DNA from: Oxalobacteraceae bacterium
GTDB lineage: Bacteria > Pseudomonadota > Gammaproteobacteria > Burkholderiales > Burkholderiaceae_D
NCBI GenBank assembly: GCA_027490725.1
Contig: JAIXXN010000050.1
Span: forward strand, 1 to 64,000
Direction: 5' to 3'
Length of the DNA stretch: 64,000 nt
Numbering within the stretch: position 1 is the stretch's first letter; every line of letters starts with the position of its first letter. This document shows, piece by piece, positions 9,099-17,642 of this stretch. The notes beneath the pieces are model-generated. The model was not told where the DNA came from and made no database searches. It saw nothing but the letters and a program-made list of their open reading frames with translations. Both the position numbers and the translations under genes were made by a program.

Positions 9099-9995
9099 TT
9101 ATTTTCCTTTCGCGGCGCGGCGACTGCGCACAAAATACAGCGGTGCGACGATCGCCAGCACGGTCGACAGCAGCACGATCGAAGCCGCCGAGGCGAGTCC
9201 GATATTGGCACGGCCGAACAGATAGTCCATGATGAATTTTGCCGGCACCTCACTGGCGGTGCCGGGACCGCCCTGGGTCATCGCGACCACCGCATCGAAT
9301 ACCTTCACCACCATCACAAACAGCAGCACGAAGGCGGTCGACAGCGACGCGCCCAGCATCGGCAGCACGATGCTCACATATACGCGCCAGCGCGGAATAC
9401 CATCGATACGGGCCGCCTTCCAGATTTCCTCGTCCACCCCGCGCAGGCCGGACAGCATCAGCGCCATCACCAGCCCCGCCGCCTGCCACACGGTGGCGAT
9501 TACGATGGTGTAGATCGCCATGTCCTGATCGACAATCCAGTCAAAGCGCGCTTCGGCAAAACCCAGCTTATGCAGAACCTCCTGTATGCCCAGTTCCGGA
9601 TTCAGAATCCATTGCCAGATCAGGCCCGTGGCCACAAACGACATCGCATACGGATACAGGAAGATGGTACGCAAAGCCCCTTCTGCCATGACTTTCTGGT
9701 CGATAAACACCGCCAGCAGGAAGCCGATCAGCAGGCAGGCGACGATAAACAGTGCGCCATATACCGCCACATTCTGCAGCGACAGCAACCAGCGCTCGTT
9801 GTTAAATAGCCGGATATACTGCGCCGCGCCGACAAAATCGCTGGCCGGGAAGGTGCGCGAACTGCTCACCGAGACCCGTGCCGTCCACAGCATGGTGCCC
9901 AGATAGGCCAGCAACACGGTCGCCGCCATCGGTAACAGGGCGAGATACGCCGCGATCGACACTTTGTAACGCTTGGGGTTCGCCAACTTAGCCAT
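9099..9995 (-). CDS. Sugar ABC transporter permease (MalF/UgpA-like)
   Basis: This 298-residue inner-membrane permease is the partner of the MalG-like protein encoded next to it. The first membrane segment is near residues 13-33 (AAYLALLPMAATVLLAYLGTM). The EAA loop reads EIWKAARIDGIPRWRVYVSIVLPML, and the usual FIMDYLF segment is followed by the last membrane helix. Its ribosome-binding site (AAGGAT) lies inside the last codons of the binding-protein gene, which ends only three bases upstream, so expression is probably coupled. The order binding protein, MalF-like, MalG-like, ATPase is the standard one for this transporter class. Confidence 0.92.
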   Translation of the reverse strand: MAKLANPKRYKVSIAAYLALLPMAATVLLAYLGTMLWTARVSVSSSRTFPASDFVGAAQYIRLFNNERWLLSLQNVAVYGALFIVACLLIGFLLAVFIDQKVMAEGALRTIFLYPYAMSFVATGLIWQWILNPELGIQEVLHKLGFAEARFDWIVDQDMAIYTIVIATVWQAAGLVMALMLSGLRGVDEEIWKAARIDGIPRWRVYVSIVLPMLGASLSTAFVLLFVMVVKVFDAVVAMTQGGPGTASEVPAKFIMDYLFGRANIGLASAASIVLLSTVLAIVAPLYFVRSRRAAKGK

Positions 9996-9998
9996 GTT

Positions 9999-11282
9999 CT
10001 ATTGATCCTTGAGGGCGCGCGCAAAGGCTTTCTGCGCGACTTCCGGGGTCTGGTTGCGATTCCAGTAACTGGTCAGCACGTCCTGCAAGGCGCCCGTGGT
10101 ATCAGGACTGGCCAGCATTTCGGAATTCGCCAACTGGCGTGACTTATCGCGCATGATGGCCAGTCCCTGACGTGCGCACACATCGAGCGTACTTTCGTCG
10201 ACATCGTTACGGATCGGAATCGAACCCTTGCGGGCACTGAATGCCACCTGTGCCGCCGCTGAAGTCACCGTCGCGGCCAGCAGTTTCTGCGCCTTGATCG
10301 CCAGCGCATCCTTGGTTCTAGGGAACACCAGCGCATCGCCTGCCACGATATAGGGTGACTTCGGGCCGAAGCCGGCGTAGCAGCCGAAGTCCTTGCCCGC
10401 CACCTGTTTGGCGGCCGAGAATTCGCCCTTGGCCCAGTCGCCCATGATCTGCACCCCGGCTTTGCCACTGACCACCATGGCCGTGGCATCGTTCCAGTTG
10501 CGTCCCGGCGAACCGGCATCGACAAACGCTTTCAGCTTGCGGAATTCAATCAGCACCTGCCGGAATGCTGGCGACATCACGGCTTGCTGGTCACGGTCGC
10601 GGTACACGCGCAGATACAGGTCAGCCCCGCCGACCATCGCAAACACCGCGTCAAAGGTGATTTTCTCCTGCCAGACCTGACCGCCGAAGGCTAGCGGCAC
10701 CACGCCGGCAGCCTTCAATTGCGCCAGTTGCGCGAGAAACTCTTGCCAGCTTTTAGGCTCCTCGCTGATGCCCGCCTTGCGGTAGGCCGCTTTCGAATAG
10801 AAGAACCACGCCGGCATATGGATATTCACCGGCGCGGCGTAGTAATGCCCGTTGATGCGGATTGCCTGCAGAATCGAGGGCGGCAGAATCTGCTCCCACT
10901 GACCGGCAGCAGCCACTTCGTCGACATTGTTCAGCAAGCCCTGTTCGACAAAGTCACGGAACTGCTGGGAAGTATTAAATTGGGCCGCGGTCGGCGCATT
11001 GCCGCCCACCATGCGGTTGATGGTGGTGGCGCGTGACTGGTCGGCACCGGCGATGGCGTTATCGATCCACAAGCCGCCCGCCTTGTTGTAAGCGTCGGCG
11101 AACTGCTTGACGGCCTGCGATTCACCACCCGAGGTCCACCAGTGGATCACGCTGGCCTTCAGCGGTGGCTGCGCCTGTGCCTGAGCAGCGCTGCTGCCGA
11201 CGCAAACGCTAGTGCCGATCCCCGCCAGCACTAGCAGGCCACGCAATGCGCGCACCCGGGCCGGCTTGAAAGCCTTGTTCAT
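9999..11282 (-). CDS. Sugar ABC transporter substrate-binding protein
   Basis: This is a periplasmic extracellular solute-binding protein of family 1 type, 427 residues. Residues 1 to about 36 are a signal peptide (basic start, hydrophobic core, AQA before the cleavage site), with no lipobox. The mature part shows the family pattern: IHWWTSGGESQAVKQFADAYN near the N-terminus, GQVWQEKITFDAVFAMVGGADLY in the middle, and SGKAGVQIMGDWAKGEF and GDALVFPRT toward the C-terminus. This variant resembles binding proteins for mono- and oligosaccharides. AGGAGA stands in front of the ATG. The beta-glucosidase gene ends 65 bases upstream, and a short palindrome lies in that gap. Confidence 0.92.
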   Translation of the reverse strand: MNKAFKPARVRALRGLLVLAGIGTSVCVGSSAAQAQAQPPLKASVIHWWTSGGESQAVKQFADAYNKAGGLWIDNAIAGADQSRATTINRMVGGNAPTAAQFNTSQQFRDFVEQGLLNNVDEVAAAGQWEQILPPSILQAIRINGHYYAAPVNIHMPAWFFYSKAAYRKAGISEEPKSWQEFLAQLAQLKAAGVVPLAFGGQVWQEKITFDAVFAMVGGADLYLRVYRDRDQQAVMSPAFRQVLIEFRKLKAFVDAGSPGRNWNDATAMVVSGKAGVQIMGDWAKGEFSAAKQVAGKDFGCYAGFGPKSPYIVAGDALVFPRTKDALAIKAQKLLAATVTSAAAQVAFSARKGSIPIRNDVDESTLDVCARQGLAIMRDKSRQLANSEMLASPDTTGALQDVLTSYWNRNQTPEVAQKAFARALKDQ

Positions 11283-11293
11283 TCTGTCTCCTG

Positions 11294-11310
11294 TGGACGT
11301 CGAGCGTCCA
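11294..11310. repeat. Palindrome before the binding-protein gene
   Basis: TGGACG and CGTCCA form perfect six-base arms around TCGAG, 11 bases upstream of the binding-protein start. It resembles a regulator half-site pair but has a different core from the palindrome at 12763. It could be a second operator, an mRNA hairpin or chance. Confidence 0.3.
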
Positions 11311-11347
11311 TTTTATGCGGATGGCTGTGCCGAACTCAATGCTTAGT

Positions 11348-12739
11348 TCATGCCTGGCTCAATGATTTGCGACCTCGCTCGGTGAGGAATTCCCGCACCA
11401 GATGGGCGCTGCGTTTGAGGGTGCGACGCTGCGTCGCGTAGTCGACATGCACAATCCCGAAGCGGCGCTCGTAACCGAAAGCCCATTCGAAATTATCCAG
11501 CAGCGACCAGATGAAGTAGCCGCGCACATCGACGCCGGCTTTGACCGCCTGATCCACTGCAGCCAGATGACGGTTGAAGAAGCTGATCCGCTGGGCATCC
11601 TCGACCACACCATCCACCACGTGATCATCCGATGCCATGCCGTTCTCGGTGATATAGATCGGTGGCAGGTTCGGATAATCGCGGCGGAACCCGACCAGTA
11701 GGTGACGCAGGCCATCCGGATACACTTCCCAGCCCATCTGGGTGCGCTCGACACCTTCCAGCGCTACTTCGGTGTAGCCATGCTGACCATCGCTAATCAC
11801 ATTGCTGCGGAAGTAGTAATTGATGCCCAGATAATCGAGCGGCGTCGCGATCAATTCCATATCGCCGGCGTGGATGACAGGCTCGGTACCGGGCCAGAGT
11901 TCCCACAGCGCCGCCGGATAAGATTTCTTCAGCAGCGCATCGAGCACCCACTGATTGTTCTGAATCTCGAACAGGAATGCTGCACGCTGATCCGCCTCGG
12001 TGGTACCGGTGGTGGTCGCGTGGCCGACATTGGCAACCATGCCGACCTGCGCGGCCGGATCGTTGGCACGCAGATGCGCCACCGCCATGCCGTGCCCCAG
12101 CAGCAGATGGTGCATGGCCTGGGTGGCCAGTCCCAGCTGCGCTTTGCCCGGCGCATGGTGACCATTGCCGTAACCAAGATAGGCCGAGCACCACGGTTCG
12201 TTGAGCGTCGCCCACGCATCGACCAGACCGGTCAGTTCACGGCTGATCAGATCGGCGTATTCGGCAAAGCGGTAGGCCGTCTCCCGGTTCACCCAGCCGC
12301 CCTGCTGTTCCAGATGCTGCGGCAAATCCCAGTGGTACAGGGTCACAAACGTCTTCATGCCGTGCGCGCGCAAGGCTTGCAGCAGCTTGCGGTAGAACGC
12401 GATGCCCAGCGGATTCGGCTGGCCATCGGCCGTCATTACGCGTGGCCAGGCGATCGACAGGCGGTAGGCATCCACCTTGAGCGACGCCAGCAGGGCCACG
12501 TCTTCTTCCCAGCGGTGATAGTGGTCGCAAGCGATGGCACCGGTGTCGCCGGCCAGCGTCTTGCCGGGCGTGGCAGAGAAGGTATCCCAGATCGACGCCA
12601 GCCGGCCATCTTCAGCGGCCGCACCCTCGATCTGATAGGCCGCCGTGGCGGCGCCCAGCAAAAAATCCTGATGCCACAGCACCGAATCGGCGGGTGGCGA
12701 CAAACTCTGATTTAGCGCTACGGAAACATCTACAGCCAC
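11348..12739 (-). CDS. Beta-glucosidase, glycoside hydrolase family 1
   Basis: This GH1 retaining beta-glucosidase has 463 residues and hydrolyses terminal beta-linked glucose. There is no signal peptide, so it is cytoplasmic. The FLLGAATAAYQIEGA signature is near residue 26. The acid/base glutamate is E181 in TLNEPW and the nucleophile is E365 in YITENGM. WSLLDNFEWAFGY near the C-terminus is the aglycone/substrate-binding block. The GTG at 12739 is preferred because AGGGAG sits five bases before it; an in-frame GTG two codons earlier overlaps that site. It is first in the operon with the ABC importer, so imported beta-glucosides or cellobiose-like sugars would be split inside the cell. A LacI-type palindrome lies just upstream. 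Confidence 0.93.
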   Translation of the reverse strand: MAVDVSVALNQSLSPPADSVLWHQDFLLGAATAAYQIEGAAAEDGRLASIWDTFSATPGKTLAGDTGAIACDHYHRWEEDVALLASLKVDAYRLSIAWPRVMTADGQPNPLGIAFYRKLLQALRAHGMKTFVTLYHWDLPQHLEQQGGWVNRETAYRFAEYADLISRELTGLVDAWATLNEPWCSAYLGYGNGHHAPGKAQLGLATQAMHHLLLGHGMAVAHLRANDPAAQVGMVANVGHATTTGTTEADQRAAFLFEIQNNQWVLDALLKKSYPAALWELWPGTEPVIHAGDMELIATPLDYLGINYYFRSNVISDGQHGYTEVALEGVERTQMGWEVYPDGLRHLLVGFRRDYPNLPPIYITENGMASDDHVVDGVVEDAQRISFFNRHLAAVDQAVKAGVDVRGYFIWSLLDNFEWAFGYERRFGIVHVDYATQRRTLKRSAHLVREFLTERGRKSLSQA

Positions 12740-12762
12740 GGGCACTCCCTGTCGAATGATAA

Positions 12763-12780
12763 AATGGAATCGTTTCCATT
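12763..12780. promoter_or_regulatory. LacI-family type operator upstream of the beta-glucosidase operon
   Basis: AATGGAATCGTTTCCATT has seven-base perfect arms (AATGGAA/TTCCATT) and the central CG typical of LacI-family operators. It ends about 24 bases before the glucosidase start. A TATCAT -10-like box on the minus strand (12757-12762) abuts it, so a bound regulator would cover the promoter. The likely binder is the LacI-family protein at 6069-7088 (inference). Confidence 0.65.
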
Positions 12781-12860
12781 CAGCCCAGCGATATTACTGC
12801 CGAAGAAATTCTGGTGTCAACGGAATTCTGGCAATTTCGGGATTTTTGTCAGGCGGATGC

Positions 12861-12895
12861 AAAAACGGCACAGTCACCGTAGTGAATGTGCCGTT
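12861..12895 (-). terminator. Rho-independent terminator after phaR
   Basis: AACGGCACA (12864-12872) pairs with TGTGCCGTT (12887-12895). An inner TCAC/GTGA extends the stem beyond a single mismatch. On the minus strand it is followed by five T. It lies about 40 bases beyond the phaR stop. Confidence 0.8.
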
Positions 12896-12935
12896 CCGCT
12901 CGCGCGCAACGAGGCTGCGCTAGGGGGGGGGAGAC

Positions 12936-13499
12936 TTACTTCTTTTCGCCCGGTGCAACGCCCGGTACGAAGGGGAAAGTCCCGAAGATGTTCTTGCTCT
13001 GGCTTTGCATCTGTTCCTGCATCTGCACGAACAGGCTCTTACTCTGGTCGATGTAGTTGTTCATCATGCCCTGCATCATCGGACCTTGTACGTTCATGAA
13101 CTGGGTCCACATTTCCGGGCTGAACGGCTTGCCATCCAGACCACCAGCAGCGCTACCGGTGAACTTGCGCTGGATATCGGTGAAGGCCTGCACATTCTTT
13201 TCCAGATACGAACCCATCATGCCCTGCATGGCGTGGCCATAGAAGCGGATGATCTGTGCCAGCACGTCGGTCGAGAACATCGGCGCGCCGTTGGCTTCTT
13301 CTTCCAGGATGATTTGCAGCAAGATGCTGCGGCTCAGGTCCTCATTCGATTTGGCATCGACCACGGTGAACTGCTCGTTATCCAGCACCAGCTGTTTCAC
13401 GTCCGTCAACGTGATGTAGGAACTGGTCTGCGTATCGTACAGACGGCGGTTCGGGTATTTTTTAATCAGACGGTCAGCATTTTTTTTCGTACTACTCAT
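12936..13499 (-). CDS. phaR: Polyhydroxyalkanoate synthesis repressor PhaR
   Basis: This 187-residue protein has the N-terminal PHB/PHA accumulation regulator DNA-binding domain (LIKKYPNRRLYDTQTSSYITLTDVKQLV). The PHB_acc domain follows (DLSRSILLQIILEEEANGAPMFSTDVLAQIIRFYG). PhaR proteins bind PHA granules and DNA and repress phasin and their own genes until polymer is made. The C-terminal part is rich in Met and Gln (MQGMMNNYIDQSKSLFVQMQEQMQ), as in relatives. The start at 13499 (MSSTKKN) is chosen over an upstream frame extension. It lies downstream of phaC on the same strand with a 197-base gap, and it ends at a clear hairpin terminator. Confidence 0.94.
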   Translation of the reverse strand: MSSTKKNADRLIKKYPNRRLYDTQTSSYITLTDVKQLVLDNEQFTVVDAKSNEDLSRSILLQIILEEEANGAPMFSTDVLAQIIRFYGHAMQGMMGSYLEKNVQAFTDIQRKFTGSAAGGLDGKPFSPEMWTQFMNVQGPMMQGMMNNYIDQSKSLFVQMQEQMQSQSKNIFGTFPFVPGVAPGEKK

Positions 13500-13589
13500 C
13501 ACAAGTCCGTTTATTGCGCCGCAGCGCATACTCCATCAATTAAAACAAAAAGCGAACGCCGGTCCGCCTTCCCAGTTACCTAACTACCT

Positions 13590-13595
13590 ATTATA
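13590..13595 (-). promoter_or_regulatory. Putative -10 element upstream of phaR
   Basis: A perfect TATAAT on the minus strand lies in the phaC-phaR gap, about 91 bases before the phaR start. The -35 region is poor (GTGCAA at 18-base spacing). It suggests phaR has its own promoter besides read-through from phaC. Confidence 0.4.
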
Positions 13596-13696
13596 GAGGG
13601 GAAAAAGAAGAACTTGCACGAATCATCGACACTACGGGTTTTATTGCAACGCAACCAAAGATGAATCCTGCTAATACTTCTCTCCCCTGCTAGCCG

Positions 13697-15430
13697 TCAA
13701 TCGGCGCGGGCCTTGACATAACGCCCCGGCGCCGCTTCGATCGGCTGGTAACGGGTATTGCCCGGTTTGGCTTTCGCTTTGACCGCTTTGCCACCGTGGG
13801 TAGCCAGGAACCGCGCCCACTCCGGCCACCAGCTGCCCGGATTTTCGGTGGCGCCAGCCAGCCATTTTTCCGCATCCTGACGCTTGCTGCCGCGTGCCGG
13901 TGCCGTGTCGTTGGTCCAGTAGCTGCGCTTGTTCTTGGACGCCGAATTGATCACCCCGGCAATGTGGCCGGAGGCACCCAGCACAAAGCGGTTGGCTTTC
14001 GCCTTGCCCGGATTGAGAATATTGACCGACTCAAAGGCCGAAGTCCACGGCACGATATGGTCTTCGCGCGAACCGTAGACCAACACCGGCGCCTCGATGG
14101 CGCTCAGATCGACCTTTTCACCGGCAACGGTCAGCTGGCCGGTTTTCAGTTTGTTTTCCAGATAGGTGTTACGCAGATACCAGCAGAACATCGGCCCGGA
14201 CAAATTGGTGCTGTCCGAATTCCAGTACAGCAGATCAAATGGAGGCGGCTCATTGCCCTTCAGGTAGTTGGACTGCACATAATTCCACACCAGATCGTTC
14301 GGACGCAGGCTGGAGAAGGTGCTAGCCAGATCGCGGCCCGGCATCAGGCCGCCATCGCGGAACTGCTGCTCGCGCAGCGCAACTTGCGCCTCATCGACGA
14401 ACACGCTGAGCACGCCCGTATCACTGAAATCGAGGAAGGTCGTCAGCAGGGTCAGGCTGGCAGCAGGCTGCTCGCCGCGCGCGGCCAGCACCGCCAGCGC
14501 CGTCGAGACCAGGGTGCCACCCACGCAGAAGCCCAGCATATTCATCTGCTGCTGGCCACTGATGTCCTGTACCACCTGCACCGCCTCGATCACGCCATCC
14601 TGTACATAATCATCCCAGCTGGTGTGGGTCATGCTCTGATCGGGATTGCGCCACGAAATCAGGAACACGGTGTTGCCCTGCTCCACCGCGTAACGCACCA
14701 GCGAATTCTCCGGTTGCAGATCGAGAATATAGAATTTGTTAATGCATGGCGGCACCATCAGCAGCGGACGCTGGTGCACATTGGCCGTCAGCGGTTTGTA
14801 CTGGATCAGCTGGAACAGCGGATTTTCAAAGACCACCGTGCCCTCGGTGGTAGCCAGATTGCGGCCCACTTCGAATGCACTTTCGTCCGACAGGGAAATA
14901 TGACCCTTGTTCATATCAGCCAGCATATTCGCCAGACCCTTGGTCAGACTTTCGCCCTTGGTCTCGATCAGCTTCTGCTGAGCTTCCGGATTGGTGGCGA
15001 GGAAATTGGCAGGCGACATGGCATCAACCACCTGCTGCACAGCGAAGCGGATTTTCTGCTTCTGCTGGGCATTCGTCTCTACCGTATCCACCATGGCATT
15101 GAGGAACTTGGCATTGAGCAGGTAGGATGCCGCATTGAACGAGGACATAGGATTGCCTTGCCAGGCTGCCGAAGTAAAGCGGCGATCCGCCACTTCCGGC
15201 GCCTTACCGGCCAGAAACTCTTGCCAGAGCTGCGCAAAGTCCGCCAGATACTGATTTTTGAGCGTTTCCATGGCTTCCGGCTTTACCGATGCGCCCACCT
15301 CCTGCATCATGGCGGCCAGCGGATTGGCTTCCGTGCTGGGGGCCAGATTAAACCAGGATTGCCATTGTGACGGGTCGCTCATCTGCGACATCCATGCGTT
15401 GGCAATAGCTTGAGGGTCGGGCAAATTCAT
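13697..15430 (-). CDS. phaC: Class I poly(3-hydroxyalkanoate) synthase PhaC
   Basis: PhaC polymerises 3-hydroxyacyl-CoA into polyhydroxyalkanoate on the granule surface. The 577 residues fit class I synthases, which act without a PhaE or PhaR subunit. The N-terminal PhaC_N domain is followed by an alpha/beta-hydrolase core. The lipase-like box has the catalytic cysteine C302 (LGFCVGGTL), the aspartate is D457 (YGSREDHIVPW) and the histidine is H489 (GASGHIAGVINS). These correspond to C319, D480 and H508 of the Cupriavidus necator enzyme. AGGGAATC precedes the ATG. No phaA or phaB lies nearby; phaR follows downstream. A small membrane-protein gene diverges from its start. Confidence 0.95.
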   Translation of the reverse strand: MNLPDPQAIANAWMSQMSDPSQWQSWFNLAPSTEANPLAAMMQEVGASVKPEAMETLKNQYLADFAQLWQEFLAGKAPEVADRRFTSAAWQGNPMSSFNAASYLLNAKFLNAMVDTVETNAQQKQKIRFAVQQVVDAMSPANFLATNPEAQQKLIETKGESLTKGLANMLADMNKGHISLSDESAFEVGRNLATTEGTVVFENPLFQLIQYKPLTANVHQRPLLMVPPCINKFYILDLQPENSLVRYAVEQGNTVFLISWRNPDQSMTHTSWDDYVQDGVIEAVQVVQDISGQQQMNMLGFCVGGTLVSTALAVLAARGEQPAASLTLLTTFLDFSDTGVLSVFVDEAQVALREQQFRDGGLMPGRDLASTFSSLRPNDLVWNYVQSNYLKGNEPPPFDLLYWNSDSTNLSGPMFCWYLRNTYLENKLKTGQLTVAGEKVDLSAIEAPVLVYGSREDHIVPWTSAFESVNILNPGKAKANRFVLGASGHIAGVINSASKNKRSYWTNDTAPARGSKRQDAEKWLAGATENPGSWWPEWARFLATHGGKAVKAKAKPGNTRYQPIEAAPGRYVKARAD

Positions 15431-15475
15431 GGTTGATTCCCTAAAAATAGTTAAATATCTTTACCTGGATTGCGT

Positions 15476-15700
15476 ATGCTAATTGTTGCGGTTGCCTGGA
15501 TTTACGTAGTGGGACTGATGGCCCTGACCGAACCAACGGTCGTTGCGGGAATTGTAACGTTTTTGTTCTATTGCGTGTTGCCACTGAGCACACTCGTGTA
15601 TATCTCCGGCACCGGCAAGCGTAAAGCCCGCCGGCGCGCCGAAGAACAGGCGGCCCGTGAGGCCTGTGCGGCCGCAGAAAAATCCCCGACCGAAGACTAA
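15476..15700 (+). CDS. Small membrane protein of unknown function
   Basis: This gene encodes 74 residues. The N-terminal half has two hydrophobic stretches (LIVAVAWIYVVGLMAL and VAGIVTFLFYCVLPLSTLVYI), so two membrane segments are likely. It ends in a charged tail rich in Lys, Arg, Glu and Ala (KRKARRRAEEQAAREACAA). The ATG at 15476 is preferred, with GGA six bases before it; a TTG two codons upstream is the alternative. It diverges from phaC with 45 bases between the starts, so the two promoters must overlap. Coding character (hydrophobic core, polar tail, RBS, no overlap with another gene) supports a real gene. No function can be assigned. Confidence 0.65.
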   Translation: MLIVAVAWIYVVGLMALTEPTVVAGIVTFLFYCVLPLSTLVYISGTGKRKARRRAEEQAAREACAAAEKSPTED

Positions 15701-15717
15701 GGCCCGTAAGGCTGAGA

Positions 15718-16533
15718 TCATTTGATCCAAATCAATGAGCCGAGCCGGCCAGTGACGCCGTCGCGGCGATACGAGTAGAAGCGCGCACGGTCCGTGGCGG
15801 TGCATTCCGTACCGCCATACACGGCGAGCACGCCAGCCCGTTGCAGCCGCCAGCGTGCCAGCGCATACAGGTCGGCCAGATATTTGTCCGTTTTACCGGG
15901 AATGGGTTGGAATGCCGCGTCCGTCGCGGCAACGGCAGCGTCGCCATCGGCCTGCGCCTGCTGGAGGAAAATCGCGCGCACCTCGGCACCCACTTCAAAG
16001 CGCTGCGCACCGATTGCCGGGCCCATCCACGCCGTGATCGCTGCGGCGCCACGCGCCCGCATCGCCGCCAGCGTCTGTTCCAGCACGCCATCGGCCAGAC
16101 CGCGCCAGCCAGCGTGGGCAGCACCCACGGTCGTGCCGGCAACATCGCAGAACAGCACTGGCAGACAATCGGCGGTCATGATGATGCACACCTTGCCGGG
16201 CACGCTGGAAATACTGGCATCAGCTTGCGGCGCCAGCCCTGCGGCGGCATCGGCATGCGGGGCCAGCGTCGCCACATCGACCACCTGCGTGCCATGCACC
16301 TGGTTCAGCCATGCCGGCTCGGCAGGCAAGGCGGCGCGCAACAGCGCACGGTTACGTACCACCTGCTGCGGATCATCACCGACATGTCCCCCCAGATTCA
16401 GCCCGCCCTGCCCAGCGCCATCGTCATACGGCGCCGTGCTGACGCCACCCAGACGGGTGGTTTGCAGCACGCCGACCCCGGCGGGCAAGCCAGGCCAGTC
16501 CGGCACCAGCCATGGGGTGCTGGCTGCCGGCAT
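15718..16533 (-). CDS. pgeF: PgeF/YfiH-family (LACC1-type) purine nucleoside phosphorylase / peptidoglycan editing factor
   Basis: This 271-residue protein belongs to the YfiH/LACC1 family, formerly called multicopper polyphenol oxidase or laccase domain. Members have adenosine/purine phosphorylase and deaminase activity, and in Escherichia coli YfiH acts as a peptidoglycan editing factor. The zinc ligands of the family are present: H80 in NQVHGTQVVDV, C123 in TADCLPVLFCD and H140 in GAAHAGWRGL. Its ATG overlaps the rluD stop by one base (TGATG), the common rluD-pgeF arrangement, so they are translationally coupled. It is convergent with the small membrane-protein gene, 17 bases away. Confidence 0.9.
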   Translation of the reverse strand: MPAASTPWLVPDWPGLPAGVGVLQTTRLGGVSTAPYDDGAGQGGLNLGGHVGDDPQQVVRNRALLRAALPAEPAWLNQVHGTQVVDVATLAPHADAAAGLAPQADASISSVPGKVCIIMTADCLPVLFCDVAGTTVGAAHAGWRGLADGVLEQTLAAMRARGAAAITAWMGPAIGAQRFEVGAEVRAIFLQQAQADGDAAVAATDAAFQPIPGKTDKYLADLYALARWRLQRAGVLAVYGGTECTATDRARFYSYRRDGVTGRLGSLIWIK

Positions 16534-17579
16534 CAGATCTGTTCAGGCTCGGCGATGCCGGCCTTGGCGATCAATTCGGCGAAGTCCTCGGCCAGTGGCA
16601 CCAGCCACTCGCACTGCTCGCCGGTGGCCGGGTGCACCAGCCCCAGACGACGTGCCTGCAGCGCCTGACGCGGGAATACGCTGGCCAGATGCTGCTTGCC
16701 GTACATCACATCGCCGACCAGCGAGAAGCCGATCGACATCATGTGCACGCGGATCTGGTGGGTACGCCCAGTTTCCAGACGGCATTGAACCAGACTGACG
16801 GGTCGGCGATCGAGCTCGCCCGAGGCCAGCAGTTCGTAGTGGGTAATTGCCGGTTTCGCCGAGAAGTTGGTCGACACGGCCATCTTGATGCGGTCTTTCG
16901 GGTGACGCCCCATCGACGCGTCGATGGTGCCACTGACACGCGGCGTACCCCACACCAGCGCGAAATACTCGCGCTTGACGGTACGCGCCGCCAGTTGGCG
17001 TACCAGATCGGTCTGGGATGCCAGGGTTTTACCGACCACCATCAGACCGGAGGTATCCTTATCGAGGCGGTGCACGATACCGGCGCGCGGCACGCCAGCC
17101 AGCTGCGGGCAGTGGTGCAGCAGGCCGTTGAGCAGCGTGCCGGACCAGTTGCCATTGCCCGGATGCACCACCAGACCTGCCGGTTTATTCACCACGATCA
17201 GGTGCTCATCTTCATAAACAATGTTCAGCGGAATAGATTCCGGCTTAAAAGCCTCGTCTTCCGGCGCCGGTTGGGGCAGAATGACGATCTTCTCGTCGCC
17301 GTAGACGGTGTCCTTGGTACTCTTGGCCACTTTGCCGTCGACGCTGACGAAGCCATCGGTAATCCACATTTGCAGCCGGCCGCGCGAAAATTGCGGCACC
17401 AGATGCGAAATGACCTTATCGAGGCGCTGACCGCAGGCATCGGGCGTAAGATTCAGTTCGATCGGTGCCAGGCCGTCTTCGTCATCGCCGAAATCGCTGT
17501 CGAGGTCGAGCAGCAGATCGGTATCGGCATCAGGGGTGGCGGAAGATTCGGCCGAATTCGGCTTTGGAGTTAATATCAC
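16533..17579 (-). CDS. rluD: 23S rRNA pseudouridine synthase RluD
   Basis: RluD makes pseudouridines 1911, 1915 and 1917 in helix 69 of 23S rRNA. The 348 residues begin with an acidic low-complexity tail (residues 10-40). An S4 RNA-binding domain follows (GQRLDKVISHLVPQFSRGRLQMWITDGFVSVDGK), then the RluA-type catalytic domain with D173 in IVHRLDKDTSGLM. KTGRTHQIRVH-like motif III is present as ETGRTHQIRVH. The GTG at 17579 is chosen because AGGA lies five bases upstream; longer starts would read through the divergent bamD promoter. Coupled to pgeF. RluC is the nearest alternative, but the rluD-pgeF-bamD context favours RluD. Confidence 0.9.
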   Translation of the reverse strand: MILTPKPNSAESSATPDADTDLLLDLDSDFGDDEDGLAPIELNLTPDACGQRLDKVISHLVPQFSRGRLQMWITDGFVSVDGKVAKSTKDTVYGDEKIVILPQPAPEDEAFKPESIPLNIVYEDEHLIVVNKPAGLVVHPGNGNWSGTLLNGLLHHCPQLAGVPRAGIVHRLDKDTSGLMVVGKTLASQTDLVRQLAARTVKREYFALVWGTPRVSGTIDASMGRHPKDRIKMAVSTNFSAKPAITHYELLASGELDRRPVSLVQCRLETGRTHQIRVHMMSIGFSLVGDVMYGKQHLASVFPRQALQARRLGLVHPATGEQCEWLVPLAEDFAELIAKAGIAEPEQI

Positions 17580-17594
17580 GGTAATCCTATCGGC

Positions 17595-17600
17595 TATAAT
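17595..17600 (+). promoter_or_regulatory. Putative -10 element of bamD
   Basis: A perfect TATAAT lies 42 bases before the bamD ATG, in the gap divergent from rluD. The -35 region overlaps the rluD start codon and is a poor match. Confidence 0.45.
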
Positions 17601-17642
17601 TAGCCTCATAAAACTTTGGTTAAACAGCTTCTTGCAAAACTT

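Noticed and set aside
12764..13099. Plus-strand open frame beside phaR, starting inside the operator
   Set aside because: It crosses the phaR terminator and overlaps phaR antisense; no domain and no RBS.
13796..15370. Plus-strand open frame of 524 codons opposite phaC
   Set aside because: Antisense to a catalytically complete PhaC; no start site or domain of its own.
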